In this document: positions 1-13,520 of the stretch, in pieces | Layout: the number at the start of each line of letters is the position of its first letter | How positions within the stretch are numbered: position 1 is the stretch's first letter | Source of the DNA: Atherix ibis | Lineage: Eukaryota > Arthropoda > Insecta > Diptera > Athericidae | Direction: 5' to 3' | NCBI GenBank assembly: GCA_958298945.1 | Contig: CATQJD010000111.1 | Location: forward strand, 1,364,001 to 1,428,000 | DNA length: 64,000 nucleotides | Position numbers and translations under genes: made by a program | The notes under the pieces: generated by a model | The model's input: only the letters and a program-made list of their open reading frames with translations | Told to the model about the DNA's origin: nothing | Database searches by the model: none

Positions 1-920
1 AGCATACTACTTCGTATTCCTCTTAAACATACTACTTCATATTCCTCTTAAACATACTACTTCATATTCCTCTTAAACATACTACTTCATATTCCTCTTA
101 AACGTACTACTGCACATTCCTCTTAAACATACTACTTAATATTCCTCTTAAACATACTACTTCATATTTCTCTTAAATATACTACTTCATATTTCTCTTA
201 AACATACTTTTTCATATTCCTCTTAAACACAATACTATATATTCCTCTTAAACATACTACTTCATATTCCTCTTAAACATACTACTTCATATTCCTCTTA
301 AACATACTACTTCATATTCCTCTTAAACATACTACTTCATAGTAATATTAAACATACTAATTCATATTCCTCTTAAACATACTACTTCATATGCGTCTTA
401 AACATACTACTTCATATTCCTCTTAAACATAATACTTCATATTCCTCTTAAACATACTACTTCATATTCCTCTTAAATATACTACTTCATATTCCTCTTC
501 AACATACTGCTTCATATTGCTCTTAAACATACTACTTCATATTATTCTTAAACATACTACTTCATATTCCTCTTAAATATACTACTTCATATTCCTCTTA
601 AATATACTACTTCATATTCCTCTTAAATATACTACTTCATATTCCTCTTAAACGTACTACTTCATAATGATCTTAAACATACTCCTTCACATTCCTCTTA
701 AACATACTACTTCATATTCCTCTTAAACATACTACTTCATATTCCTCTTAAACATACTACTTCATATTCCTCTTAAATATACTACTTCATATTCCTCTTA
801 AATATACTACTTCATATTCCTCCGAAACATACTACTTAATATTTCTCTTAAATATACTACTTCATATTCCTCTTACACATACTACTTCATATTCCTCTTA
901 GACATACTACTTCATATTCA
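1..920 (+). repeat. Left part of array, irregular 25-mers without clear HOR
   Basis: This stretch holds near-consensus 25-bp units with scattered private variants, for example a CATATGCG variant near 389, ATAGTAATATT near 340 and CATAATGATC near 665. I could not match a series of markers here to another part of the window at a fixed offset. It may be an older segment, or its sister copy may lie left of the window. No other element is visible. Confidence 0.8.
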
Positions 921-1620
921 TCTTATACATATTACATCATATTCCTTTTAAACAAACTACTTCATATTACTCTTAAACATACAACTTCATATTCGTCTTA
1001 AACATACTACTTCATATTCCTCTTAAACATACTACTTCATATTCCTCTTAAATATACTACTTCATATTCCTCTTAAATATACTACTTCATATTCCTCGTA
1101 AATATACTACTTCATATTACTCTTAAACATACTACTTCATATTCCTTTTAAACATACTACTTCATATTCCCCTTAAACATACTACTTCATATTGCTCTTA
1201 AACATACTACTTAATATTCCTCTTAAATATACTACTTCATATACCCCTTAAATATACTACTTCATATTCCTCTTAAAAATACTACTTCATATTCCTCTTC
1301 AATATAATACTTCATATTTCTCTTAAATTTACTACTTCATATTCCTCTTAAACATACGACTTCATATTCCTCTTAAACATACTACTTCATATTCCTCTTA
1401 AATATAATACTTCATATTCCTCTTAAACATACTACTTCATATTCTCCTTAAACATATTACTTCATATTCCTCTTAAATATACTACTTCATATTCCTCTTA
1501 AATATACTACTTCATATTCCTCTTAAATATACTACTTCATATTTCTCTTAAATATACTACTTCATATTCCTCTTAAATATACTACCTGATATTGCTCTTA
1601 AACATACTACTTCATATTCC
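921..1620 (+). repeat. HOR family A, most diverged copy
   Basis: Rare markers recur downstream in the same order. CTTATACATATTAC at about 921 recurs at 1771 (offset 850 = 34 units). ATACCCCTTAAATATAC at 1241 recurs at 2241 (offset 1,000 = 40 units) and at 3453. The rise in offset between the two markers means whole 25-bp units were gained or lost between copies. The marker CTGATATTGCTC near 1586 recurs near 3748. Confidence 0.7.
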
Positions 1621-1750
1621 TCTTAAACATACTACTTCATATTCCTCTTAAACATACTACTTCATATTCCTCTTAAACATACTACTTCATATTCCTCTTA
1701 AACATACTACTTCATATTCCTCTTAAATATACTACTTCATATTCCTCTTA

Positions 1751-2419
1751 AACACACTACTTCATATTCCTCTTATACATATTACTTCATATTCCGTTTA
1801 AACATACTACTTCATATTACTCTTAAACATACAACTTCATATTCGTCTTAAACATACTACTTCATATTCCTCTTAAACATACTACTTCATATTCCTTTTA
1901 AATATACTACTTCATATTCCTCTTAAATATAATATTTCATATTCCTCTTAAATATACTACTTAATATTCCTCTTAAATATACTACTTCATATTCCTCGTA
2001 AATATACTACTTCATATTCCTCTTAAATATACTACTTCATATTCCTCTTAAACATACTACTTCATATTTCTCTTAAACATACTACTTCATATTACTCTTA
2101 AATATACTACTTCATATTACTCTTAAACATACTACTTCATATTCCTTTTAAACATACTACTTCATATTCCTCTTAAACATACTACTTCATATTCCTCTTA
2201 AACATACTACTTCATATTCCTCTTAAATATACTACTTCATATACCCCTTAAATATACTACTTCATATTCCCTTTAAAAATACAACTTCATATTCCTCTTC
2301 AATATACTACTTCATATTCCTCTTAAATATACTACTTCATATTCCTCTTAAACATACTACTTCATATTCCTCTTAAACATACTACTTCATATTTCTGTTA
2401 AATATACTACTTCATATTC
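1751..2419 (+). repeat. HOR family A, copy matching 2963-3631 (offset 1,212 bp)
   Basis: The order of variants is shared with 2963-3631 at a constant offset of 1,212 bp. The series is AACACACTAC at 1751 and 2963, CTTATACATATTAC, CCGTTTAAAC, ATACCCCTTA at 2241 and 3453, and TTTCTGTTAAAT at 2392 and 3604. The offset is not a multiple of 25, because length-variant units lie between the copies (a 6-bp deletion at 2830 and the truncated unit at 2420). The copy ends abruptly at the junction near 2420. Confidence 0.85.
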
Positions 2420-2436
2420 ACATACTACTGCATATT
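2405..2436 (+). repeat. Truncated unit marking a recombination junction
   Basis: The sequence ...CATATTCA|CATACTACTG... joins two units out of register, removing 7 bp of the normal CCTCTTAAA spacer. Upstream, the block matches 2963-3631 at offset 1,212. Downstream, the marker TACCTCATATT at 2451 matches 3870 at offset 1,419. So about 207 bp (8 units plus 7 bp) present in the 3.6-3.85 kb copy are missing here. The segment is also present in the 1.44-1.7 kb copy, so a deletion here is the simpler reading. Confidence 0.8.
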
Positions 2437-2820
2437 CCTCTTAAATATACTACCTCATATTCCTCTTAAACATACTACTTCGTATTCCTCTTAAATATAT
2501 AACTTCATATTCCTCTTAAATATACTACTTCATATTCCTCTTAAACATACTACTTCATATTCCTCTTAAACATACTACTTCATATTCCTCTTAAACATAC
2601 TACTTCATATTCCTCTTAAACATACTACTTCATATTCCTCTTAAACATACTACTTCATATTCCTTTTAAACATACTACTTGATATTCCTCTTAAACATAC
2701 TACTTCATATTCCTCTTAAACATAGTATTTCATATTCCTCTTAAACATACTACTTCATATTCCTCTCAAATATACTACTTCATATTCCTCTTAAATATAA
2801 TACTTCATATTCCTCTTAAA

Positions 2821-2840
2821 TATACTACTTCCTCTTAAAT
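2821..2840 (+). repeat. 19-bp unit with 6-bp internal deletion
   Basis: The unit reads TACTACTTCCTCTTAAAT, lacking 6 bp (CATATT or an equivalent register) between CTT and CCTCTT. The related copy near 4.2 kb has the full-length unit, so this is a private deletion. Slippage between the two CTTC-like motifs of the unit could explain it. Confidence 0.85.
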
Positions 2841-2962
2841 ATACTACTTCATATTCCTCTTAAATATACAACTTCATATTCCTCCTAAACATACTACTTC
2901 ATATTTCTCTTAAACATACTACTTCATATACCTCTTACACATACTACTTCATATTCCTCTTA

Positions 2963-4200
2963 AACACACTACTTCATATTCCTCTTATACATATTACTTC
3001 ATATTCCGTTTAAACATACTACTTCATATTACTCTTAAACATACAACTTCATATTCGTCTTAAACATACTACTTCATATTCCTCTTAAACATACTACTTC
3101 ATATTCCTTTTAAATATACTACTTCATATTCCTCTTAAATATAATATTTCATATTCCCCTTAAATATACTACTTAATATTCCTCTTAAATATACTACTTC
3201 ATATTCCTCGTAAATATACTACTTCATATTCCTCTTAAATATACTACTTCATATTCCTCTTAAACATACTACTTCATATTTCTCCTAAACATACTACTTC
3301 ATATTACTCTTAAATATACTACTTCATATTACTCTTAAACATACTACTTCATATTCCTTTTAAACATACTACTTCATATTCCTCTTAAACATACTACTTC
3401 ATATTCCTCTTAAACATACTACTTCATATTCCTCTTAAATATACTACTTCATATACCCCTTAAATATACTACTTCATATTCCTCTTAAAAATACAACTTC
3501 ATATTCCTCTTCAATATACTACTTCATATTCCTCTTAAATATACTACTTCATATTCCTCTTAAACATACTACTTCATATTCCTCTTAAACATACTACTTC
3601 ATATTTCTGTTAAATATACTACTTCATATTCCTCTTAAATATACTACTTCATATTCCTCTTAAATATACTACTTCATATTCCTCTTAAATATACTACTTC
3701 ATATTTCTCTTAAATATACTACTTCATATTCCTCTTAAATATACTACCTGATATTGCTCTTAAACATACTACTTCATATTCCTCTTAAACATACTACTTC
3801 ATATTCCTCTTAAACATACTACTTCATATTCCTCTTAAACATACTACTGCATATTCCTCTTAAATATACTACCTCATATTCCTCTTAAACATACTACTTC
3901 GTATTCCTCTTAAATATATAACTTCATATTCCTCTTAAATATACTACTTCATATTCCTCTTAAACATACTACTTCATATTCCTCTTAAACATACTACTTC
4001 ATATTCCTCTTAAACATACTACTTCATATTCCTCTTAAACATACTACTTCATATTCCTCTTAAACATACTACTTCATATTCCATTTAAACTACTTCATAT
4101 TCCTCTTAAACATAGTATTTCATATTCCTCTTAAACATACTACTTCATATTCCTCTCAAATATACTACTTCATATTCCTCTTAAATATAATACTTCATAT
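2963..4200 (+). repeat. HOR family A, downstream copy
   Basis: This copy parallels 1751-2419 (offset 1,212) and then 2436-2830 (offset 1,419 falling to 1,390; the marker CATAGTATTTCATATT is at 2721 and 4111). It keeps the ~207 bp missing at 2420. The offset falls because of the short unit at 4081-4100 and unit-number differences. There is no gene or other element within it. Confidence 0.82.
4078..4102 (+). repeat. 21-bp unit lacking CATA
   Basis: Here CCATTTAAAC runs directly into TACTTCATAT, so 4 bp are missing from the usual AAACATACTAC. The equivalent unit near 2.68 kb is full length and carries CTTGATATT. This lesion shifts the register of everything downstream relative to the upstream HOR copy. 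Confidence 0.85.
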
Positions 4201-7200
4201 TCCTCTTAAATATACTACTTCATATTCCTCGTAAATATACTACTTCATAATCCTCTTAAACATACAACTTCATATTACTCCTAAATATACTACTTCATAT
4301 TACTCTTAAACATACTACTCCATATTCCTCTTAAACATACTACTTCATATTCCTCTTAAGCATAATACTTCATATTCCTCTTAAACATACTACTTCATAT
4401 TCCTCTTAAACATACTACTTCATATTCCTCTTGAATATACTACTTCATATTCCTCTTAAATATACTCCTTCATATTCCTCTTAAATATACTACTTCATAT
4501 TCCTCTTATATATACTACTTCATATTCCTCTTAAATATACTACTTCATATTCCTCTTAAACATACTACTTCATATTCCTCTTAAACATACTACTTCATAT
4601 TCCTCCTAATATACAACTTCATATTCCTCTTAAATATACTACTTCATATTCCTCTTAAATATACTACTTCATATTCCTCTTAAATATACTACTTCATATT
4701 CCTCTTAAATATACTACTTCATATTCCTTTTAAACATACAACTTACATATTCCTCTTAAATATACTACTTCATATTCCTCTTAAATATACTACTTCATAT
4801 TCCTCCTTAACATACTACTTCATATTCCTCTTAAACATACTACTTCATATTCCTCTTAAACATACTACTTCATATTCCTCTTAAACATACTACTTCATAT
4901 TCCTCTTAAGCATACTACTTCATATTCCTTTTAAACATACTACTTCATATTACTCTTAAACATACTACTTCATATTCCTCTTAAACATACTACTTCATAT
5001 TCCTCTTAAACATACTACTTCATATTCCTCTTAAACATAGTACTTCATATTCCTCTTAAACACACTACTGCATATTCCTTTTAAACATACTACTCCATAT
5101 TACTCTTAAATATACTACTTCATATTACTCTTAAACATACTACTTCATATTCCTCTTAAACATCCTACTTCATATTCCTCTTAAACATACTACTTCATAT
5201 ACCTCTTAAATATACTACTTCATATTCCTCTTAAATATACTACTTCATATTCCTCTTAAATATACTACTTCATATTCCTCTTATGTATACTACTTCATAT
5301 TCCTCTTAAATATACTACTTCATATTCCTCTTAAATATACTACTTCATATTCCTCTTAAACATACTACTTCATATTCCTACTAATATACTACTTCATGTT
5401 GCTCTTAAATATACTACTTCATATTCCTCTTAAATATACTACTTCATATTCCTCTTAAATATACTACTTCATATTCTTCTTAAATATACTACTTCATATT
5501 CCTCTTAAATATACTACTTCATATTCCTCTTAATTATACTACTTCATATTCCTCTTAAACATACTACTTCATATTCCTCTTAAACATACTATTTCATATT
5601 CCTCTTAAACATACTACTTCATATTCCTCTTAAACATACTACTTCATATTCCTCTTAAATATACTACTTCATATTCCTCCTAACATACTACTTCATATTT
5701 CTCTTAAACATACTACTTCATATTCCTCTTAAACATACTACTTTATATTCGTCTTAAACATACTACTTCATATTCCTCTTAAACATACTACTTCATATTC
5801 CTTTTAAACATACTACTTCATATAACTCTTAAACATACTACTTCATATTCGTCTTAAACATACTACTTCATATTCCTCTTAAACATACTACTTCATATTC
5901 CTCTTAAATATACTACTTCATATTCCTCTTAAATATACTACTTCATATTTCTTTTAAATATACTACTTCATATTCCTCTTAAACATACTACTTCATATTC
6001 CTCCTAATATACTTCTTCATATTCCTCTTAAATATACTACTTCATATTCCTCTTAAATATACTACTTCATATTCCTCTTAAATATACTACTTCATATTCC
6101 TCTTAAATATACTATTCCATATTCCTCTTAAATATACTACTTCATATTCCTCTTAAATATACTACTTCATATTCCTCTTAAACATACTACTTCATATTCT
6201 TCTTAAACATACTACTTCATATTCCTCTCAACCATACAACTTCATATTCCTCTTAAACATACTACTTTATATTCCTCTTAAACATACTACTTCATATTCC
6301 TCTTAAACATACTACTTCATATTCCTCTTAAACATACTACTTCATATTCCTCCTAATATACTACTTCATATTCCTCTTAAATATACTACTTCATATTCCT
6401 CTTAAATATACTACTTCATATTACTCTTAAATATACTACTTCATATTCCTCTTAAATATACTACTTCATATTCCTCTTAAATATACTACTTCATATTCCT
6501 CTTAAACATACTACTTCATATTCCTCCTAATATACTACTTCATATTCCTCTTAAATATACTACTTCATATTCCTCTTAAATATACTACTTCATATTCCTC
6601 TTAAACATACTACTTCATATTCTTCTTAAACATACTACTTCATATTCCACTCAAACATACCACTTCATATTTCTCTTAAACATACTACTTCATATTCCTC
6701 TTAAACATTCTACTTCATATTCCTCTTAAACAGACTACTTCATATTCCTGTTAAACATACAACTTCATATTCCTCTTAAACATACTACTTCAAATTCCTC
6801 TTAAACATACTACTTCATATTCCTCTTAGTTATACTACTTCATATTCCTCTTAAACATACTACTTCATATTCCCCTTAAACATACTACTTCATATTCCTC
6901 TTAAACATACTACTTCATATTCCTCTTATACATACTACTTCATATTCCTCTTAAACATACTACTGCATTTTCCTCTTAAACATACTACTTCATATTCCTC
7001 TTAAATATACTACTTCATATTACTCTTAAACATACTACTTCATATTCCTCTTAAACATACTACTTCATATTCCTCTTATACGTACTACTTCATATTCCTC
7101 TTAAACATACTACTTCATATTGCTCTTAAACATACTACTTCATATTCCTCTTAAATATACTACTTCATATTCCTCTTAAATATACTACTTCATATTCCTC

Positions 7201-7220
7201 TTAAATATACTACTTCATAT
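4201..7220 (+). repeat. 25-mer array leading into HOR family B
   Basis: These are near-consensus units. Several 24-bp units with CCTCCTAATATAC occur near 4600, 6000, 6350 and 6530. A 26-bp unit (one extra A in ACTTACATATT) lies at 4741. The variants CCATATTACTC at 5094 and CCTACTAATATAC at 5377 reappear 2,994 bp downstream, so the 5.04-5.6 kb part is a diverged copy of 8.03-8.6 kb. The TTATGTATAC variant that punctuates family B first appears at 5282. No gene is visible. Confidence 0.8.
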
Positions 7221-10200
7221 TCCTCTTATGTATACTACTTCATATTCCTCTTAAATATACTACTTCATATTCATCTTAAACATACTACTTCATATTCCTC
7301 TTAAACAAACTACTTCATATTCCTTCTAATATACTACTTCATATTGCTCTTAAATATACTACTTCATATTCCTCTTAAATATACTACTTCATATTCCTCT
7401 TAAATATACTACTTGATATTCTTCTTAAATATACTACTTCATATTCCTCTTAAACATACTACTTCATATTCTTCTTAAACATACTACTTCATATTCCTCT
7501 TAAACATACAACTTCATATTCCTCTTAAACATACTACTTCATATTCTTTTTAAACATACTACTTCATATTACTCTTAAACATACTACTTCATATTCGTCT
7601 TAAACATACTACTTCATATTCCTCTTAAACATACTACTTCATATTCCTTTTAAATATACTACTTCATATTCCTCTTAAATATAATACTTCAAATTCCTCT
7701 TAAATATATAACTTCATATTCCTCTTAAAGATACTACTTTATTTTCCTCTTAAACATATTACTTCATATTCCTCTTAAACATACTACTTCATATTCCTCT
7801 TAAGCATACTACTTCATATTCCTCTTAAACATACTACTTCATATTCCTCTTAAACAAACAATTTCATATTCCTCTTAAGCATATTACTTCAAATTCCTCT
7901 TAAACATACAACTTCATATTCCTCTTAATTATACTACTTCATATTCCTCTTAAACATACTACTTCATATTCCTCTTAAACATACTACTTCATATTCCTCT
8001 TAAACATACTACTTCATATTCCTCTTAAACATACTACTTCATATTCCTCTTAAACATACTACTGCATATTCCTCTTAAACATACTACTCCATATTACTCT
8101 TAAATATACTACTTCATATTACTCTTAAACATACTACTTCATATTCCTCTTAAACATCCTACTTCATATTCCTCTTAAACATACTACTTCATATACCTCT
8201 TAAATATACTACTTCATATTCCTCTTAAATATACTACTTCATATTCCTCTTAAATATACTACTTCATATTCCTCTTATGTATACTACTTCATATTCCTCT
8301 TAAATATACTACTTCGTATTCCTCTTAAACATACAACTTCATATTCCTCTTAATCGTACTACTTCATATTCGTACTAATATACTACTTCATATTGCTCTT
8401 AAATATACTACTTCATATTCCTCTTAAATATACTACTTTAAATTCCTCTTAAATATACTACTTCATATTCCTCTTAAACATACTTCTTCATATTCCTCTT
8501 AAACATACTACTTCATATTCTTCTTAAACATACTACTTCATATTCCTCTCAAACATACCACTTCATATTCCTCTTAAACATACTACTTCATATTCCTCTT
8601 AAACATTCTACTTCATATTCCTCTTAAACAGACTACTTCATATTCCTCTTAAACATACAACTTCATGTTCCTCTTAAGCATACTACTTCAAATTCCTCTT
8701 AAACATAATACTTCATATTCCTCTTAGTTATACTACTTCATATTCCTCTTAAACATACTACTTCATATTCCTCTTAAACAAACTACTTCATATTCCTCTT
8801 AAACATACTACTTCATATTCCTCTTATACATACTACTTCATATTCCTCTTAAACATACTACTGCATTTTCCTCTTAAACATACTACTTCATATTACTCTT
8901 AAATATACTACTTCATATTACTCTTAAACATACTACTTCATATTCCTCTTAAACATACTACTTCATATTCCTCTTATACATACTAGTTCATATTCCTCTT
9001 AAACATACTACTTCATATTCCTCTTAAACATACTACTTCATATTCCTCTTAAATATACTACTTCATATTCCTCTTAAATATACTACTTCATATTCCTCTT
9101 AAATATACTACTTCATATTCCTCTTATGTATACTACTTCATATTCCTCTTAAATATACTACTTCATATTTCTCTTAAACATACTACTTCATATATCTCTT
9201 AAACATACTACTTCATATTCCTCTTAAATATACTACTTCAAATTCCTCTCAAACATACTACTTCATATTCCTCTTAAACATACTACTTCATATTCCTCTT
9301 AAACATACAACTTCATATTCCTCTTAAACATACTACTTCATATTCTTTTTAAACATACTACTTCATATTACTATTAAACATACTACTTCATATTCGTCTT
9401 AAACATACTACTTCATATTCCTCTTAAACATACTACTTCATATTCCTTTTAAATATACTACTTCATATTCCTCTTAAATATAATACTTCATATTCCTCTT
9501 AAATATACTACTTCATATTCCTTTTAAATATACTACTTCATATTCATCGTAAATATACTACTTCATATTCCTCTTAAATATACTACTTCATATTTCTCTT
9601 AAACATACTACTTCATATATCTCTTAAACATACTACTTCATATTCCTCTTAAATATACTACTTCAAATTCCTCTTAAACATACTACTTCATATTCCTCTT
9701 AAGCATACTACTTCATATTCCTCTTAAACATACTACTTCATATTCTTCTTAAACATACAACTTCATATTCCTCTTAAACATACTACTTCAAATTCCTCTT
9801 AAACATACAACTTCATATTCCTCTTAATTATACTACTTCATATTCCTCTTAAACATACTACTTCATATTCCTCTTAAACATACTACTTCATATTCCTCTT
9901 AAACATACTACTTCATATTCCTCTTAAACATACTACTTCATATTCCTCTTAAACATACTACTGCATATTCCTCTTAAACATACTACTCCATATTACTCTT
10001 AAATATACTACTTCATATTACTCTTAAACATACTACTTCATATAACTCTTAAATATACTACTTCATATTCCTCTTAAATATACTACTTCATATTCCTCTT
10101 AAATATACTACTTCATATTCCTCTTAGAACATACTACTTCATATTCCTCTTAAATATACTACTTCATATTCCTCTTAAACATACAACTTCATATTCCTCT

Positions 10201-10370
10201 TAAACATACTACTTCATATTCCTACTAATATACTATTTCATATTGCTCTTAAATATACTACTTCATATTCCTCTTAAATATACTACTTCAGATTCCTCTT
10301 AAATATACTACTTCATATTCCTCTTAAATATACTACTTCATATTCCCCTTAAATATACTACTTCATATTC
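7221..10370 (+). repeat. HOR family B, copy 1 (~3.2 kb)
   Basis: Markers recur in order about 3.15-3.27 kb downstream. CTTATGTATAC is at 7225 and 10498 (offset 3,273), CTTAAAGATACTACTTTATT at 7726 and 10999 (3,273), TTATGTATAC at 8275 and 11423 (3,148), CTCAAACATACCAC at 8551 and 11699 (3,148), and TACTAGTTCA at 8981 and 12129 (3,148). The 125-bp drop in offset equals five 25-bp units lost from the second copy between about 11.1 and 11.35 kb. Confidence 0.9.
10126..10151 (+). repeat. 26-bp unit with extra G (CTTAGAAC)
   Basis: The unit at this place reads CTCTTAGAACATACTAC instead of CTCTTAAACATACTAC. The extra base sits at the unit junction and breaks the TTAA that almost every other unit carries. 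I did not see it in the sister copies near 13.27 or 15.1 kb, which have TTATGTATAC there, so it is a private change. Confidence 0.8.
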
Positions 10371-13300
10371 CTCTTAAACATACTACTTCATATTATTCTT
10401 AAACATACTACTTCATATTCCTCTTAAATATACTACTTCATATTCCTCTTAAATATACTACTTCATATTCCTCTTAAATATACTACTTCATATTCCTCTT
10501 ATGTATACTACTTCATATTCCTCTTAAATACACTACTTCATATTCATCTTAAACATACTACTTCATATTCCTCTTAAACATACTACTTCATATTCCTTCT
10601 AATATACTACTTCAAATTGCTCTTAAATATACTACTTCATATTCCTCTTCAATATACTACTTCATATTCCTCTTAAATATACTACTTGATATTCTTCTTA
10701 AATATACTACTTCATATTCCTCTTAAACATACTACTTCATATTCTTCTTAAACATACTACTTCATATTCCTCTTAAACATACAACTTCATATTCCTCTTA
10801 AACATACTACTTCATATTCTTTTTAAACATACTACTTCATATTACTCTTAAACATACGACTTCATATTCGTCTTAAACATACTACTTCATATTCCTCTTA
10901 AACATACTACTTCATATTCCTTTTAAATATACTACTTCATATTCCTCTTAAATATAATACTTCAAATTCCTCTTAAATATACTACTTCATATTCCTCTTA
11001 AAGATACTACTTTATTTTCCTCTTAAACATATTACTTCATATTCCTCTTAAACATACTACTTCATATTCCTCTTAAGCATACTACTTCATATTCCTCTTA
11101 AACATACTACTTCATATTCCTCTTAAACATACAATTTCATATTCCTCTTAAGCATATTACTTCAAATTCCTCTTAAACATACAACTTCATATTCCTCTTA
11201 ATTATACTACTTCATATTCCTCTTAAACATACTACTTCATATTCCTCTTAAACATACTACTTCATATTCCTCTTAAACATACTACTTCATATTCCTCTTA
11301 AACATACTATTTCATATTCCTCTTAAACATACTACTTCATATACCTTTTAAATATACTACTTCATATTCCTCTTAAATATACTACTTCATATTCCTCTTA
11401 AATATACTACTTCATATTCCTCTTATGTATACTACTTCATATTCCTCTTAAATATACTACTTCGTATTCCTCTTAAACATACAACTTCATATTCCTCTTA
11501 AACGTACTACTTCATATTCCTACTAATATACTACTTCATATTGCTCTTAAATATACTACTTCATATTCCTCTTAAATATACTACTTTAAATTCCTCTTTA
11601 ATATACTACTTCATATTCCTCTTAAACATACTTCTTCATATTCCTCTTAAACATACTACTTCATATTCTTCTTAAACATACTACTTCATATTCCTCTCAA
11701 ACATACCACTTCATATTCCTCTTAAACATACTACTTCATATTCCTCTTAAACATTCTACTTCATATTCCTCTTAAACAGACTACTTCATATTCCTCTTAA
11801 ACATACAACTTCATGTTCCTCTTAAACATACTACTTCAAATTCCTCTTAAACATAATACTTCATATTCCTCTTAGTTATACTACTTCATATTCCTCTTAA
11901 ACATACTACTTCATATTCCTCTTAAACATACTACTTCATATTCCTCTTAAACATACTACTTCATATTCCTCTTATACATACTACTTCATATTCCTCTTAA
12001 ACATACTACTGCATTTTCCTCTTAAACATACTACTTCATATTACTCTTAAATATACTACTTCATATTACTCTTAAACATACTACTTCATATTCCTCTTAA
12101 ACATACTACTTCATATTCCTCTTATACATACTAGTTCATATTCCTCTTAAACATACTACTTCATATTCCTCTTAAACATACTACTTCATATTCCTCTTAA
12201 ATATACTACTTCATATTCCTCTTAAATATACTACTTCATATTCCTCTTAAATATACTACTTCATATTCCTCTTATGTATACTACTTCATATTCCTCTTAA
12301 ATATACTACTTCATATTCATCTTAAACATACTACTTCATATTCCTCTTAAACATACTACTTCATATTCCTTCAAATATACTACTTCATATTGCTCTTAAA
12401 TATACTACTTCATATTCCTCTTAAATATACTACTTCATATTCCTCTTAAATATACTACTTCATATTCTTCTTAAATATACTACTTCATATTCCTCTTAAA
12501 CATACTACTTCATATTCTTCTTAAACATACTACTTCATATTCCTCTTAAACATACAACTTCATATTCCTCTTAAACATACTACTTCATATTCTTTTTAAA
12601 CATACTACTTCATATTACTCTTAAACATACTACTTCATATTCGTCTTAAACATACTACTTCATATTCCTCTTAAACATACTACTTCATATTCCTTTTAAA
12701 TATACTACTTCATATTCCTCTTAAATATAATACTTCATATTCCTCTTAAATATACTACTTCATATTCCTTTTAAATATACTACTTCATATTCCTTTTAAA
12801 TATACTATTTCATATTCCTCTTAAATATAATACTTCATATTCCTCTTAAATATACTACTTCATATTTCTCTTAAACATACTACTTCACATATCTCTTAAA
12901 CATACTACTTCATATTCCTCTTAAATATACTACTTCAAATTCCTCTTAAACATAGAACTTCATATTCCTCTTAATTATACTACTTCATATTCCTCTTAAA
13001 CATACTACTTCATATTCCTCTTAAACATACTACTTCATATTCCTCTTAAACATACTACTTCATATTCCGCTTAAATATACTACTTCATATTCCTCTTAAA
13101 CATACTACTGCATATTCCTCTTAAACATACTACTCCATATTACTCTTAAATATACTACTTCATATTACTCTTAAACATACTACTTCATATAACTCTTAAA
13201 TATACTACTTCATATTACTCTTAAATATACTACTTCATATTCCCCTTAAATATACTACTTCATATTCCTCTTATGTATACTACTTCATATTCCTCTTAAA

Positions 13301-13520
13301 TATACTACTTCATATTCCTCTTAAACATACAACTTCATATTCCTCTTAAACATACTACTTCATATTCCTACTAATATACTATTTCATATTGCTCTTAAAT
13401 ATACTACTTCATATTCCTCTTAAATATACTACTTCATATTCCTCTTAAATATACTACTTCATATTCCTCTTAAATATACTACTTCATATTCCCCTTAAAT
13501 ATACTACTTCATATTCCTCT
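10371..13520 (+). repeat. HOR family B, copy 2 (~3.15 kb)
   Basis: This is the downstream partner of 7221-10370. Its terminal part (13.13-13.52 kb) also matches 9.98-10.37 kb at 3,146-3,147 bp and 14.96-15.36 kb at 1,830 bp. It is therefore shared between two nested repeat systems. The markers include CTCCATATTACTC at 13131 and TACTAATATACTATTTC at 13369. It differs from copy 1 by single substitutions and the five-unit deletion. Confidence 0.9.
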
